Origin: Xenorhabdus vietnamensis | GTDB taxonomy: Bacteria > Pseudomonadota > Gammaproteobacteria > Enterobacterales > Enterobacteriaceae | DNA: 57,347 bases | NCBI RefSeq assembly: GCF_002127535.1 | Contig: NZ_MUBJ01000025.1 | Location: forward strand, 1 to 57,347 | Direction of reading: 5' to 3' | Part shown: positions 39,873 through 49,741 of the stretch, one piece after another | Position numbering within the stretch: the first letter of the stretch is position 1 | Layout: every line of letters starts with the position of its first letter | Notes under the pieces: generated by a model | Seen by the model: the letters and a program-made list of their open reading frames with translations, nothing else | Database searches by the model: none | Told to the model about the DNA's origin: nothing | Made by a program: the position numbers and the translations under genes

Positions 39873-40592
39873 TCAGCTTCTTGTGATATGGCTTCCACAG
39901 CCTTTTTCTACATTGTTTTTTTCTATATAGCATTGGCGTTCTTTGTTTTCTGCTCGGCTCTTCATACGTTCATCAATGAGATATTTTCCGGCCAGCATTA
40001 AGCCTAGTCCAATAAAGGCACCGGGTGGCAGGATAGCAAGCAGGAAAGGGGAATCCATATGGAGAATTTCAATTCGCAGTGATTTTGCCCAACTACCTAG
40101 CAGCAAATCCGCGCCATCAAACAATGTGCCATTACCCAGAATTTCACGTATCGCACCCAGCACGAACAGGGCAAAGGTTGCACCGAACCCCATCGCAAGG
40201 CCATCAATCATTGAATGATAGATTGAGTTCTTAGATGCGTAGGCTTCCGCCCGACCAATAACAATACAGTTAGTAACGATTAGCGGAATAAAAATCCCCA
40301 ATGATTCATATAACCCGAAGGCAAAGGCATTGATGAGCATCTGAACGGCACTAACAACGGACGCAATGATCATCACATAAATGGGAATACGGATTTCATG
40401 AGGCACCCAACGACGCAAAGCGGATACGGCAATGTTGGTGCTCAATAAAACCAGTGTAGTGGCTAAACCTAATCCTAAGGCATTGGTTGCGGTGGAGGAT
40501 ACAGCCAATAAAGGGCAAAGCCCCAAAAGCTGCACCAATGCGGAGTTGTTTTTCCATAGCCCCTGAATAAATAGATTTTTGGTTTCATTCAT
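39873..40592 (-). CDS. rnfE: Rnf/Rsx electron transport complex subunit E
   Basis: 239 residues from ATG 40592 (GGAGAG upstream), two bases after the rnfG stop. A polytopic membrane protein with six predicted helices, homologous to RnfA; conserved [20 protein letters not shown] and [26 protein letters not shown]. In E. coli the Rsx complex keeps SoxR reduced; in other bacteria Rnf couples ferredoxin/NADH electron transfer to Na+ or H+ movement. The C-terminal tail after KSRAENKE differs from E. coli. Confidence 0.95.
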   Translation of the reverse strand: MNETKNLFIQGLWKNNSALVQLLGLCPLLAVSSTATNALGLGLATTLVLLSTNIAVSALRRWVPHEIRIPIYVMIIASVVSAVQMLINAFAFGLYESLGIFIPLIVTNCIVIGRAEAYASKNSIYHSMIDGLAMGFGATFALFVLGAIREILGNGTLFDGADLLLGSWAKSLRIEILHMDSPFLLAILPPGAFIGLGLMLAGKYLIDERMKSRAENKERQCYIEKNNVEKGCGSHITRS

Positions 40593-40594
40593 GA

Positions 40595-41221
40595 TTATTT
40601 CTCTCCACAAGTTGGCAGCGAAGACAGTTGTGCTGGTACTTTTTCCAGATAAAGGGTTGTCCGTTTAACGGCATTGACAACGGCACGAGGTGTAATGGTT
40701 GCACCGGTAAATTGGTCAAACTCTCCACCGTCTTTCTTAACTGCCCAGTTGTCATCGTTCTTTGACATCACTTTCTTACCAGAAAAAGCATAGATCCAAT
40801 CGGAAATTCGGGTTTCAATTTTGTCTCCCAAACCTGGGGTCTCATGATGCTCAGTCACACGAACACCTAATACTTTGCCGGAGAAATCAGCCCCCACCAA
40901 TAATTGAATTGCGCCTGAATAGCCATCAGGCGCTGTGCTTTCCAATGCAGCAGCAACCGGAACGTCATTTTTACGGGCGAGATAAAGACGGTGAGGTTGA
41001 TTATTGCCCAATACTTTATCTGTCACCAGATAGCACTCATTTTGCATATCATTATTATAAAAGTTAGGTGAAACAACTTGATCCAACAATACCTTATGTT
41101 GTGAAGCCGCTTGTTCTGCGATGCGATCTTTTGTCAACGAATAAATAATTGCTGTTAATCCTGTCGTACAGGCGGCGAAAATTGCGAGGGTAATACCGTG
41201 ACGACGCATAGTTTCTAACAT
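40595..41221 (-). CDS. rnfG: Rnf/Rsx electron transport complex subunit G
   Basis: 208 residues; one N-terminal transmembrane helix and a periplasmic FMN domain. The flavin-attachment motif is [11 protein letters not shown] (about residue 172-182), whose Thr binds FMN covalently; E. coli has SGATIT. AAGGAG precedes the ATG. Fourteen bases after rnfD. Confidence 0.95.
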   Translation of the reverse strand: MLETMRRHGITLAIFAACTTGLTAIIYSLTKDRIAEQAASQHKVLLDQVVSPNFYNNDMQNECYLVTDKVLGNNQPHRLYLARKNDVPVAAALESTAPDGYSGAIQLLVGADFSGKVLGVRVTEHHETPGLGDKIETRISDWIYAFSGKKVMSKNDDNWAVKKDGGEFDQFTGATITPRAVVNAVKRTTLYLEKVPAQLSSLPTCGEK

Positions 41222-41235
41222 GGTAATCTCCTTTT

Positions 41236-42315
41236 CTATTTATGGCCGTAAGCACGAGGCTGAGTGTAATGGTCAATAAGCGGTACACATATGTTTGCCA
41301 GTAATACCGCAAAGGCAACAGCGTCTGGGTAACCACCATAGACACGGATTACCCAGATAAGCCCACCAATGATGGCCCCGTAAATCAGGCGACCTTTTGG
41401 TGTTGTTGATGCACTAACCGGATCGGTAGCAATAAAAAAGGCACCTAACATGGTTGCGCCGGAAAGGAGTTGCAATAATGGTGGTGAATAGCGAGTGGGA
41501 TCAATAAGCCAACTCAGTAATGCACAGGCACCTAATGATAAAATAAATGCCGTTGGGATTTGCCAGTTAATGACTTTTCGGTTGAGCATAATCAGGCCAC
41601 CGGCCAAATAAGCAATGTTAACCCACTGCCAGCCAATGCCCGCCAGAACGCCTTGTAGAATAGGTTGTTGCAATACCTCATTAATATTATGAGTGAGTCT
41701 GCCAGTTTTAAAACTATCCAGTGGTGTTGCCTGACTCAATCCATCAATGCCTTGTTGCAGTTGTAATAAAGTAGAACCATCTGGCGTATGTCCTGTGAAA
41801 ATGACCATCAGACTATCCCACGGCGTTAAAGTGAATGCCTGTAAAGAATCCGGTGGCATCCAACTGGTCATTTGTATAGGAAATGAGATCAGCAGAACAA
41901 CGTAGCCAACCATGGCAGGGTTAAACGGGTTTTGTCCAAGCCCCCCATATAAGTGCTTAGCGATAATGATGGCAAAAAATGTTCCGAGCATGATTAACCA
42001 CCATGGTGCTAATGGTGGCAGGCTAATCCCTAAAAGTAATCCTGTAACTAAAGCAGAATTATCTTTGAGATAGGGAAGTACTAATTGCTTTTTTAACGCA
42101 ATAGCAGCGGATTCAGCTAATAATGCGATAATGACAGCCAACGCGATCTGGAACAAAGTTCCATAGCCAAAAAAATAGGTCTGTGCAGCAATACCGGGTA
42201 TGGCAGCTAAAACCACCCAAAACATAATTTGGCTGGTACTTTTTTGATTGTGTGTAAAAGGCGAACTCGCGACTTTTAACGGGTTATTGTCAGTCTTTAC
42301 TGGCCTAAATTTCAT
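41236..42315 (-). CDS. rnfD: Rnf/Rsx electron transport complex subunit D
   Basis: 359 residues, about ten membrane helices. Conserved [24 protein letters not shown] and the second FMN-binding motif [17 protein letters not shown]. The N-terminus is about 15 residues longer than in E. coli before the shared SSPFTHNQ. The start at 42315 is 12 bases after the rnfC stop, with only a weak ribosome site, so re-initiation after rnfC is likely. Confidence 0.94.
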   Translation of the reverse strand: MKFRPVKTDNNPLKVASSPFTHNQKSTSQIMFWVVLAAIPGIAAQTYFFGYGTLFQIALAVIIALLAESAAIALKKQLVLPYLKDNSALVTGLLLGISLPPLAPWWLIMLGTFFAIIIAKHLYGGLGQNPFNPAMVGYVVLLISFPIQMTSWMPPDSLQAFTLTPWDSLMVIFTGHTPDGSTLLQLQQGIDGLSQATPLDSFKTGRLTHNINEVLQQPILQGVLAGIGWQWVNIAYLAGGLIMLNRKVINWQIPTAFILSLGACALLSWLIDPTRYSPPLLQLLSGATMLGAFFIATDPVSASTTPKGRLIYGAIIGGLIWVIRVYGGYPDAVAFAVLLANICVPLIDHYTQPRAYGHK

Positions 42316-42327
42316 CGATGAATTTCA

Positions 42328-44457
42328 CTATTCTGTTGTAATTTTTTGTTCTTCTTGAGCTTGAGCCGCTTTTTTAGCTTTGGCACGAGCAATAGCCGCT
42401 GCGACAGCGGCTTTACGTGGGTCGGTTTCTTCCGGTGCTTCGGAAACCGCTTGTGGTGGTATCGGCTCCGGCTGGTTTTGCGCGGCTTTCTTGGCTTTGG
42501 CACGGGCAATGGCTGCTGCGACAGCCGCTTTACGCGGGTCGGTTTCTTCCGGTGCTTCGGAAACCGCTTGTGGTGGTATCGGCTCCGGCTGGTTTTGCGC
42601 GGCTTTCTTGGCTTTGGCACGGGCAATGGCTGCTGCGACAGCCGCTTTACGCGGGTCGGTTTCTTCCGGTGTTTCGGAAACTGTTTGCGGTGACATTGTC
42701 ACTTCTTCGCTGCTTTGGGCTGCCTTTTTCGCTTTTGCTCTGGCTATTGCAGCGGCGAGGGCGGCTTTACGCGGATCACTGTCTTCACCCACCGATGTTG
42801 ATGTATTTGCATCCAAGCCTGTAGGGGCTTGTTTTTCTGCCTGATGGGCACGCAACTGTTCTTTTCTGGCCTTACGTGCTGCAATCGCCTCTTCATTATC
42901 AGGTAATTGTCCGGCTTGTATAGTTATCGTTTCTCCGGCAGTTGTTTGTTTTTCTTTTACACGGGCAAGGGCGGCTTGAATAGCATTCTGATCTTTACTA
43001 TCGACTTGAACTATAGACTTTTTATGGCGTTCTTCACGAGCCAGTTTTTCTCGTTCCATACGCGCTTGTTTAGCCTCAAACCGAATTTTGGCTTCAACCG
43101 AGCGACGTGTCTCAGCATCAAGGGCACGTATTTCAGCTTTTTCCTGTCGATAGTATTGAACCAGGGGAATATTGCTTGGGCACACATAAGCACAAGCACC
43201 ACATTCAATACAGTCGAATAAATTGTGATTTTTGGCTTTTTCATGTTCTTGCCCACGACTGAACCAATAAAGTTGTTGAGGTAATAATCCAGCCGGACAG
43301 GCTTCAACGCATAAGCCACAGCGAATACATGCCTCTTCAATCTCTTTTGGTTCCATCTCTTGTATTGAAGGCGCCAGAATACAGTTACTGATTTTTACAA
43401 TGGGAACACTCAAGTCAGGTAGAGTAAAACCCATTAATGGCCCACCCATAATGACCATCTGTTCTGATCCTGATTTAAATCCGGCTTGTTGTAACAGGAA
43501 TTGAACCGGTGTACCAAGGCGGGCCCAGAAATTACCGGGAGAGGTTATAGATTCTCCCGTTAGTGTGACGACACGCTCAATTAATGGCTCTCCATCAATA
43601 ATGGCTCGCTTTATAGCGACTACTGTACCCACATTTTGCATAAGAACGCCGATATCAGAAGAACGTCCACCAGAAGGAACCTCTTTTCCGGTCAGGATCT
43701 TGGTAAGTTGTTTGGCGCCACCAGAAGGATATTTGGTTGGAATAACTCGCACAATGATGGATTTATCACCATTGAGAGCGGTATTTAGGGCATTAATTGC
43801 GCCGGGTTTGTTATCTTCGATACCGATCAATACCTGCTTTGGATTGAGCAGATGCATCAAAATACGGATACCTGCAATAACTTCTTCCGCATGTTCCTGC
43901 ATTAAACGGTCATCAGCGGTGATATAGGGCTCACACTCTGCGGCATTGATGATCAAAGTCTTGAGGTTGTGTCGACCACCTTTCAGTTTTGTTTCAGTAG
44001 GGAAACCCGCACCACCTAAGCCGGCAATACCTGCTTGCTGAATGCGTTTCAATATTTCATTAGCATCCAGCGTTGTATAATCAGCGGCTTGATTACGTTC
44101 TATCCATTGATCTTTACCATCAGGATGCAACCGGACACAAAGTTCTTTTAGTCCAGAAGGGTGTGCTGTGACGCAAGGTTCTATTGCGGTAATTGTTCCT
44201 GATGTGGAGGCATGAACAGGCAGAGTTTTACCCATTCCAAGCGTCAATGCCTGGCCTTTCAATACCTTATCACCCACTTTAACCCGCAGTTCACCTTCTG
44301 GCCCCAAATGTTGCTGTAGGGGAATAATTAATTCATCCGGCAATGGGGCATGGCGTAACGGGGTGCTGCTGGATTGCAGTTTCATTTCCGGTGGATGGAT
44401 GCCACCATCAAAATCCCAGATTCTATTCTTGTTAAGTAAGTTGAGCAGATTAAACAT
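42328..44457 (-). CDS. rnfC: Rnf/Rsx electron transport complex subunit C
   Basis: 709 residues from ATG 44457, which overlaps the rnfB stop by eight bases. The N-terminal NADH/FMN-binding region ([29 protein letters not shown]) resembles NuoF. Two [4Fe-4S] motifs follow, [15 protein letters not shown] and [15 protein letters not shown]. The last 230 residues are an Ala/Lys/Arg-rich cytoplasmic tail containing three nearly identical 39-residue repeats ([18 protein letters not shown]) plus a diverged fourth. E. coli RsxC has a similar repetitive tail of variable length. Confidence 0.95.
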   Translation of the reverse strand: MFNLLNLLNKNRIWDFDGGIHPPEMKLQSSSTPLRHAPLPDELIIPLQQHLGPEGELRVKVGDKVLKGQALTLGMGKTLPVHASTSGTITAIEPCVTAHPSGLKELCVRLHPDGKDQWIERNQAADYTTLDANEILKRIQQAGIAGLGGAGFPTETKLKGGRHNLKTLIINAAECEPYITADDRLMQEHAEEVIAGIRILMHLLNPKQVLIGIEDNKPGAINALNTALNGDKSIIVRVIPTKYPSGGAKQLTKILTGKEVPSGGRSSDIGVLMQNVGTVVAIKRAIIDGEPLIERVVTLTGESITSPGNFWARLGTPVQFLLQQAGFKSGSEQMVIMGGPLMGFTLPDLSVPIVKISNCILAPSIQEMEPKEIEEACIRCGLCVEACPAGLLPQQLYWFSRGQEHEKAKNHNLFDCIECGACAYVCPSNIPLVQYYRQEKAEIRALDAETRRSVEAKIRFEAKQARMEREKLAREERHKKSIVQVDSKDQNAIQAALARVKEKQTTAGETITIQAGQLPDNEEAIAARKARKEQLRAHQAEKQAPTGLDANTSTSVGEDSDPRKAALAAAIARAKAKKAAQSSEEVTMSPQTVSETPEETDPRKAAVAAAIARAKAKKAAQNQPEPIPPQAVSEAPEETDPRKAAVAAAIARAKAKKAAQNQPEPIPPQAVSEAPEETDPRKAAVAAAIARAKAKKAAQAQEEQKITTE
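42360..42790 (-). repeat. 117-base coding repeats in the rnfC tail
   Basis: The string GTCGGTTTCTTCCGGTG recurs at 42421 and 42538, and with one change at 42655, exactly 117 bases apart; a diverged unit follows at about 42772. Each unit codes for [18 protein letters not shown] plus a [14 protein letters not shown] linker. Confidence 0.9.
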
Positions 44458-45073
44458 TGATTTTAACCTCAACAGGCTTAGCAGGAGAGAACAAAGTCGG
44501 CTCTGGTGTTGCGGGAATGTTTTTTACTGGAATGGTGTTTAAATCCCATTTCCAATTTGAGGTAGTGGTAGCAACTGGGATCATCGTAATGCAATCTGTT
44601 GGGCAAGGCGCGACACACAGGTCGCAACCTGTGCAGAGATCTTCAACAACGGTGTGCATGGCACGATTTGCGCCAATGATGGCATCCACAGGACACGCTT
44701 GAATGCATTTCGTGCAGCCTATGCAATTTTCTTCATCAATGAAAGCCACTTTTCTGGCAGGATTTTGAATACTATCATCGCCATCCAGCGGCTGCGGCTC
44801 AACACCAAGCAACTCAGATATCTTGATCATAACTTGCTCGCCACCGGGAGCACATTTATTGATCATCTCGCCATTGTTGGCAACTGCTTCCGCATAAGGG
44901 CGACAACCGGGATAGCTGCATTGCCCACATTGGCTCTGGGGTAATAAATTATCAATTTTTTCAACAATCGGATCTTCTTCTACTTTAAAACGACGAGCAG
45001 CAAAACCCAGAATTAAACCAAAGGCTAACCCCAGTGCTCCTAACACGCCGATAGCAACCCATAATGACATCAT
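44450..45073 (-). CDS. rnfB: Rnf/Rsx electron transport complex subunit B
   Basis: 207 residues. An N-terminal membrane helix (1-25) is followed by a Cys4 cluster (CGQCSYPGC ... CAPGG) and a two-[4Fe-4S] ferredoxin domain ([24 protein letters not shown]). It feeds electrons into the complex from the cytoplasmic side. Start overlaps the rnfA stop (TAATG); a second ATG follows directly. The tail is about 15 residues longer than in E. coli. Confidence 0.95.
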   Translation of the reverse strand: MMSLWVAIGVLGALGLAFGLILGFAARRFKVEEDPIVEKIDNLLPQSQCGQCSYPGCRPYAEAVANNGEMINKCAPGGEQVMIKISELLGVEPQPLDGDDSIQNPARKVAFIDEENCIGCTKCIQACPVDAIIGANRAMHTVVEDLCTGCDLCVAPCPTDCITMIPVATTTSNWKWDLNTIPVKNIPATPEPTLFSPAKPVEVKINV

Positions 45074-45654
45074 TAGAATTTCACCAAACCACTAAAGCCC
45101 ATAAATGCGAGGGACATTAATCCCGCAGTAATAAGCCCTATCGATGAACCACGAAAAGGGGCAGGAATATTGGCAACAGCCAGACGTTCCCGAATGGCGG
45201 CAAATAGCACCATGACAAGGGAAAAACCAGCCGCAGCGCTGAAGCCATATACGGCAGATTGTAAAAAGCCGTGGGATTGATTGACGTTCAGTAATGCAAC
45301 ACCAAGTACAGCACAGTTGGTTGTAATCAGTGGCAAGAAAATCCCTAACAGGCGATACAGTGCTGGGCTGGTCTTGCGGACGACCAATTCAGTAAATTGT
45401 ACGACGACTGCAATGACAAGGATAAAGCTAAGAGTTCGCAAATAAACCAAATCAAGCGGGACAAGAATAAAAGTGTTTATCAGCCATGAGCTGATAGAGG
45501 CAAGGGTGAGAACAAAAGTTGTTGCCAGCCCCATACCTATGGCGGTTTCCAGCTTTTTGGATACCCCCATAAAAGGGCATAACCCCAAGAATTTTACTAA
45601 AACAAAGTTATTGACCAAAACTGTGCCAATGAATAACAAAAGGTATTCAGTCAT
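45073..45654 (-). CDS. rnfA: Rnf/Rsx electron transport complex subunit A
   Basis: 193 residues from ATG 45654, identical in length and start ([20 protein letters not shown]) to E. coli RsxA, with AGGT seven bases upstream; the longer frame to 45747 has no support. Six membrane helices; the symmetric Cys-containing repeats LGLCPFMGV and TTNCAVLGV contribute the intramembrane iron site known for RnfA/RnfE. First gene of rnfABCDGE-nth. Confidence 0.96.
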   Translation of the reverse strand: MTEYLLLFIGTVLVNNFVLVKFLGLCPFMGVSKKLETAIGMGLATTFVLTLASISSWLINTFILVPLDLVYLRTLSFILVIAVVVQFTELVVRKTSPALYRLLGIFLPLITTNCAVLGVALLNVNQSHGFLQSAVYGFSAAAGFSLVMVLFAAIRERLAVANIPAPFRGSSIGLITAGLMSLAFMGFSGLVKF

Positions 45655-45710
45655 TGCTATACCTGAAAATAATATATTAGAAAGTGGAATACTGCTTATA
45701 TAGTCTGAAT

Positions 45711-45737
45711 AGAAATTCCCCACACTTAAGTGGGGAA
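45711..45737 (-). terminator. probable ydgK terminator
   Basis: TTCCCCAC (45716-45723) / GTGGGGAA (45730-45737) forms an 8-bp stem; on the minus strand it is followed by TTTCTATTC. It lies between ydgK and rnfA. Confidence 0.55.
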
Positions 45738-45772
45738 AGCGGGGCAATCATAACAATCAATTATGGGGTATG

Positions 45773-46213
45773 TTATCGATCTTGTGTGAAAGTCATTTTT
45801 ACGCGATGTGAGCGTTTAATATAAGGAGTGAAAACGGCAGCAGCCAGCAATGACCATAATAGGGAGCGTATTGCCATTTCATCAGAAATAGGGGAAAAAG
45901 CGAAAGTTTTTATCGCAATCAGCACAGACACCATCAGCCAAATAATAAAAATACGTGGGAATTGTTTTGAGCGAGTAAAAAGTAACTTCAATACCCATAC
46001 AGTAAAACACCACATTATTGCCGTGGTTAATACAGAGGTATACCACAACGCGGTAAAGCTACCACTGATTTGATGAATTGCTTCATTTTTATGGGTAAAC
46101 ATCATCGTATATAACAGCAGCATAAAACTGGCTGCGATTAATGTCATTATTAGGTATGCAGCGGGCGCTAATAACCAGCCGTTGATGCGATAATAATCAT
46201 TGGATTGATACAT
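45773..46213 (-). CDS. ydgK: inner membrane protein YdgK (DUF2569)
   Basis: 146 residues with four hydrophobic segments (about 13-36, 55-75, 87-105, 115-132) and the YYRINGWLLAPAAYL start typical of DUF2569. E. coli ydgK also lies directly upstream of rsxA. Function unknown. The E. coli genes cnu and blr, which sit between ydgK and ydgJ, are absent: only 181 bases separate them here. Confidence 0.85.
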   Translation of the reverse strand: MYQSNDYYRINGWLLAPAAYLIMTLIAASFMLLLYTMMFTHKNEAIHQISGSFTALWYTSVLTTAIMWCFTVWVLKLLFTRSKQFPRIFIIWLMVSVLIAIKTFAFSPISDEMAIRSLLWSLLAAAVFTPYIKRSHRVKMTFTQDR

Positions 46214-46394
46214 AAAAAGTCTTCACTCCATCATGAGTGTCTTTAATATAGGAAAAAGATTATAGGAAAAAGATAGTAGCACAGGAATCAGGATTATTTG
46301 ATAACGTGTGATAGGTGATGATATTTTCTGACGCCTTGTCACCAGTTTATGGTATTACGAACCATGATATTACGATCATTTTTTAGAGGTGGTT

Positions 46395-47435
46395 ATGAGT
46401 GATTTTTTAAAAGTGGGTTTGGTTGGTTATGGCTATGCAAGTAAAACGTTTCATGCTCCCTTGATTGCAGGGACATCCAATGTTGAATTAGTTGCAATCT
46501 CCAGCAGTGATGCAGATAAGGTTAAAAAAGATTGGCCTATGATATCAGTCGCTTCTTCGCCAGAAGCTCTTTTCAATGATCCCACTATTGACCTTATTGT
46601 CATCCCAACACCAAATGATACTCACTACCCATTGGCGCAAAAGGCGCTGGCTGCGGGAAAACACGTTATCGTTGATAAGCCTTTTACCATTACTGTAGAA
46701 CAAGCTCAATTACTGAAAAAACAAGCGGAAGAAGCGAATTTATTGCTGTCTGTGTTCCATAATCGTCGTTGGGACTCTGGTTTTTTGACAGTGCAATCAA
46801 TCATTAAAGAAAATAAATTAGGGGCATTGAAATATTATGAATCCCATTTTGATCGTTATCGTCCCTCTGTTCGTCAGCGTTGGCGCGAAGCTGCCGGGGC
46901 AGGTAGCGGTATTTGGTATGATTTAGCTCCCCATTTACTGGATCAGGCGGTTCAACTCTTTGGTAAGCCACAAGCTATCACAACAGATTTAGGTATGATC
47001 CGCCCGAATGCAGAGACTGCGGATTATTTTCATGCGCAGCTTACTTACCCTGATTTGAAAGTTGCATTACATGCAACCATGCTCGCAGCGGCAGAGTCAC
47101 CTATTTATACATTGCATGGTATGGCTGGCAGTTATACCAAATATGGACTTGATACACAGGAAGAGCGCTTGAAAGCAGGAGAAAGGCCGCCACGGGCAGA
47201 CTGGGGATATGATGCACGAAATGGTTATATGACGTTGTCACAAGGTGAGGTTTTGGTTACGCAAGTTATCCCAACTATACCGGGTAACTATGGAGCTTAT
47301 TATGCTGCTGTTCGTGATGCGATTTTGTTTGGAAAACCTAACCCAGTGACTGCCAGCGAAGCTATTTTGATCATGAAGCTGATTGAAGCAGGTGAAAAAT
47401 CAGCAAAAGAACAACGCACAATTTTAATTGATTAA
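46395..47435 (+). CDS. ydgJ: GFO/IDH/MocA-family oxidoreductase YdgJ
   Basis: 346 residues from ATG 46395 (AGAGGTGG upstream), the E. coli YdgJ length; the GTG two codons earlier is part of the ribosome site. N-terminal Rossmann fold (VGLVGYGYASKTFHAPL), VDKPFT with the conserved Lys near residue 95, and GSGIWYDLAPHLLDQ in the C-terminal domain. Predicted NAD(P)-dependent sugar or polyol dehydrogenase; substrate not established. Confidence 0.93.
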   Translation: MSDFLKVGLVGYGYASKTFHAPLIAGTSNVELVAISSSDADKVKKDWPMISVASSPEALFNDPTIDLIVIPTPNDTHYPLAQKALAAGKHVIVDKPFTITVEQAQLLKKQAEEANLLLSVFHNRRWDSGFLTVQSIIKENKLGALKYYESHFDRYRPSVRQRWREAAGAGSGIWYDLAPHLLDQAVQLFGKPQAITTDLGMIRPNAETADYFHAQLTYPDLKVALHATMLAAAESPIYTLHGMAGSYTKYGLDTQEERLKAGERPPRADWGYDARNGYMTLSQGEVLVTQVIPTIPGNYGAYYAAVRDAILFGKPNPVTASEAILIMKLIEAGEKSAKEQRTILID

Positions 47436-47471
47436 TTACACGCTGGCAGGTAGGCAAGGGGAGCTATATTG

Positions 47472-48464
47472 ATGAATGTGTTGCAAAAATTAAGAATCGA
47501 TCCTTTTTTGGTGATATTGATTACGGTGGTCATCATTGCATCGTTCTTTCCTTGTGAAGGCGAAGCTAAAAAGTGGTTTCAGTATTTAACAACGGCTGCT
47601 ATTGCGTTGTTATTTTTTATGCATGGCGTGAAGTTATCGCGTAGCGCTATTCTGTCAGGGATAGGACACTGGCGGTTGCATTTGGTAATTTTCACCAGCA
47701 CTTTTATCTTGTTTCCCACATTAGGCATGGGATTAAGTTTTATCGTTCCAGAATGGATGTCACCGACGGTTTATATGGGATTTCTTTATCTTTGTGCCTT
47801 GCCTGCCACAGTACAATCAGCTATCGCGTTTACTTCAGTTGCTGGTGGAAATGTTGCTGCGGCAATATGCAGTGCTTCTGCTTCAAGCTTATTGGGCGTA
47901 TTTTTGTCTCCATTGTTGGTTGGTTTTTTAATTCAACAAACTCATGAAGGGGGTATTCATACCGATACATGGAAAGCGATAAAAGATATTATCTTGCAGC
48001 TGATGGTACCTTTTATCGCAGGGCATTTATCGCGTCCTTTGATTGCCAGTTGGGTGGAAAGACACAAAAAACTGGTCAACATGACGGATCGTTCTTCTAT
48101 ATTGCTGGTGGTCTATGTTGCATTTAGCGAGGCGGTGGTGGAGGGAATTTGGCATAAAGTCGATGCTTACTCACTTCTTATGATTGGGATCGTCTGCTGT
48201 ATTTTATTGGCTGTTGTGTTAGTCATGAATGTATATAGCTCGCGTTTGCTGGGATTTAGCAAAGAAGACGAAATTACCATTGTATTTTGTGGTTCGAAGA
48301 AAAGCCTGGCGAATGGTGTGCCGATGGCTAACGTCCTGTTTCCTGCGTCAATGGTTGGTATGATGTTGTTACCATTGATGATTTTCCACCAGATTCAACT
48401 AATGGTCTGTGCTGTACTTGCTCAGCATTATGCTCAGCGCCTGAGGGCAAAAAAGGCAGAGTAG
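47472..48464 (+). CDS. yfeH: bile acid:sodium symporter-like transporter (YfeH family)
   Basis: 330 residues from ATG 47472 (AAGGGGA nine bases upstream). About ten membrane helices. Strong match to E. coli YfeH, including FLYLCALPATVQSAIAFTSV, GGNVAAAICSASASSLLG and IVFCGSKKSLANGVPMANVL, the two crossover motifs of SBF-type carriers. Substrate unknown. 36 bases after ydgJ on the same strand, so probably co-transcribed. Confidence 0.9.
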   Translation: MNVLQKLRIDPFLVILITVVIIASFFPCEGEAKKWFQYLTTAAIALLFFMHGVKLSRSAILSGIGHWRLHLVIFTSTFILFPTLGMGLSFIVPEWMSPTVYMGFLYLCALPATVQSAIAFTSVAGGNVAAAICSASASSLLGVFLSPLLVGFLIQQTHEGGIHTDTWKAIKDIILQLMVPFIAGHLSRPLIASWVERHKKLVNMTDRSSILLVVYVAFSEAVVEGIWHKVDAYSLLMIGIVCCILLAVVLVMNVYSSRLLGFSKEDEITIVFCGSKKSLANGVPMANVLFPASMVGMMLLPLMIFHQIQLMVCAVLAQHYAQRLRAKKAE

Positions 48465-48531
48465 TTTTCTGCCTTAAGAGTACTGTTTTTGAAATGCTAT
48501 TTTTGTAAAAATTTGGAACAAGTAGTATTTC

Positions 48532-49533
48532 TTAGCGGTTGGCAACTTTGTATTTCAGGGCCTGTTTTTCTGCTTCACTGAGAAACGCAGTTGCTAATCC
48601 ATTAATTTGCGCTTGTCTGATCAGGGCTGGAGACAGTCCTGCTGCTGGCGCCGCAATATTATATTCATGACGAATTTCAATACCTTCTACTGCCGGATCA
48701 TCTGTATTGATTGATGCCAAAATGCCATGTTCAAGGAATTTTTTCAGCGGATGAGCTTGCAGGGAGCAGACTGTGCTGGTTTGAAGGTTTGAGGTCAGGC
48801 AGGATTCAATACCAATGCCGTGTTCAGCCAGATAATCCATCAGGGCAGGATCGGTGATTGCTTTCACGCCATGTCCAATACGAGTAGCCCCTAACTCACG
48901 AATCGCATGCCAAATGCTTTCCGCACCTGCTGCTTCACCTGCGTGTACACTAATATTCCAGCCTGCATCACGCGCTTGGTTAAAATGTTGCTCAAAGAGA
49001 TGACCAGGGAAACCCAATTCATCACCTGCCAGATCTAATGCGGTGATATGTTGCTTATGGGCAAGCAATCCGGATAATTCTTGGGAGCAAGCTTTTTCAC
49101 CAAATGTTCTGCTCAGGATGCCAATTAGGCGGATCTGAATATCATGCTGCTGACTTGCTGATTGGATACCATCGATGACTGCTTCTACGACACCTTCAAC
49201 GGAAAGTTGGTGCTTCATGGCCATGTAATAAGGGGAAAAACGCAGCTCCGCATAATCAAGACCTGCATTGACAGCATCTTCAACGTTTTCAATGGCAACC
49301 CTGCGGCAAGCTTCTAAGTCGGCCAGAACAGTAACACCCCAGTCCAATTTTTGTAGAAAGCTAACGAGGTTAGGCTCATTTTCAATAATTTGGACATGAG
49401 GGCGTAATGCTTCCAGTTCATAGGCCGGGAGTGGGATATTATGTTGACGGGCAAGATCCAAAATGGTTTCGGGACGAATATTACCGTCAAGATGACGGTG
49501 TAAATCGGTCAGTGGAAGTTGTATGTCAATCAT
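48532..49533 (-). CDS. add: adenosine deaminase
   Basis: 333 residues from ATG 49533 (AGAAGGA upstream), the E. coli length and start. Zinc and catalytic residues: His12/His14 in LHRHLDG, HAGEAAG with the catalytic Glu, IGHG and [10 protein letters not shown]. It deaminates adenosine and deoxyadenosine to inosine and deoxyinosine. The longer open frame (to 49596) would begin inside a terminator stem. That terminator stands 33 bases before the start codon, see findings. Confidence 0.97.
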   Translation of the reverse strand: MIDIQLPLTDLHRHLDGNIRPETILDLARQHNIPLPAYELEALRPHVQIIENEPNLVSFLQKLDWGVTVLADLEACRRVAIENVEDAVNAGLDYAELRFSPYYMAMKHQLSVEGVVEAVIDGIQSASQQHDIQIRLIGILSRTFGEKACSQELSGLLAHKQHITALDLAGDELGFPGHLFEQHFNQARDAGWNISVHAGEAAGAESIWHAIRELGATRIGHGVKAITDPALMDYLAEHGIGIESCLTSNLQTSTVCSLQAHPLKKFLEHGILASINTDDPAVEGIEIRHEYNIAAPAAGLSPALIRQAQINGLATAFLSEAEKQALKYKVANR

Positions 49534-49566
49534 TTTTTTATCCTTCTTATCAAATTTTATATATAC

Positions 49567-49594
49567 AAAAAAGCCAGTCAACACGTTGACTGGC
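49567..49594 (-). terminator. Rho-independent terminator directly upstream of add
   Basis: On the minus strand a perfect 10-bp stem GCCAGTCAAC / GTTGACTGGC (49573-49594, two-base loop) is followed by six T. It stops transcripts from ydgA, or acts as an attenuator in the add leader. Confidence 0.85.
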
Positions 49595-49741
49595 AAGAAA
49601 GTGAAAGCACTATTGATATCTTAGTGTTAGCAATATGTTAGCTGAATAGGTTCTTTAACCTAAAGCATGTACTTTCTTGTAGGAGAACCCGAATTTCGGG
49701 TTCTGGTTATTTGTTATGGCGACTGTTATTCAGCTAGTTAC

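Noticed and set aside
42346..42844. Several overlapping long ORFs on the plus strand opposite rnfC
   Set aside because: They are shadows of the GC-rich coding repeats of rnfC.
49595..49741. Purine riboswitch before add
   Set aside because: The conserved three-way-junction sequences are not present; only simple hairpins are seen.
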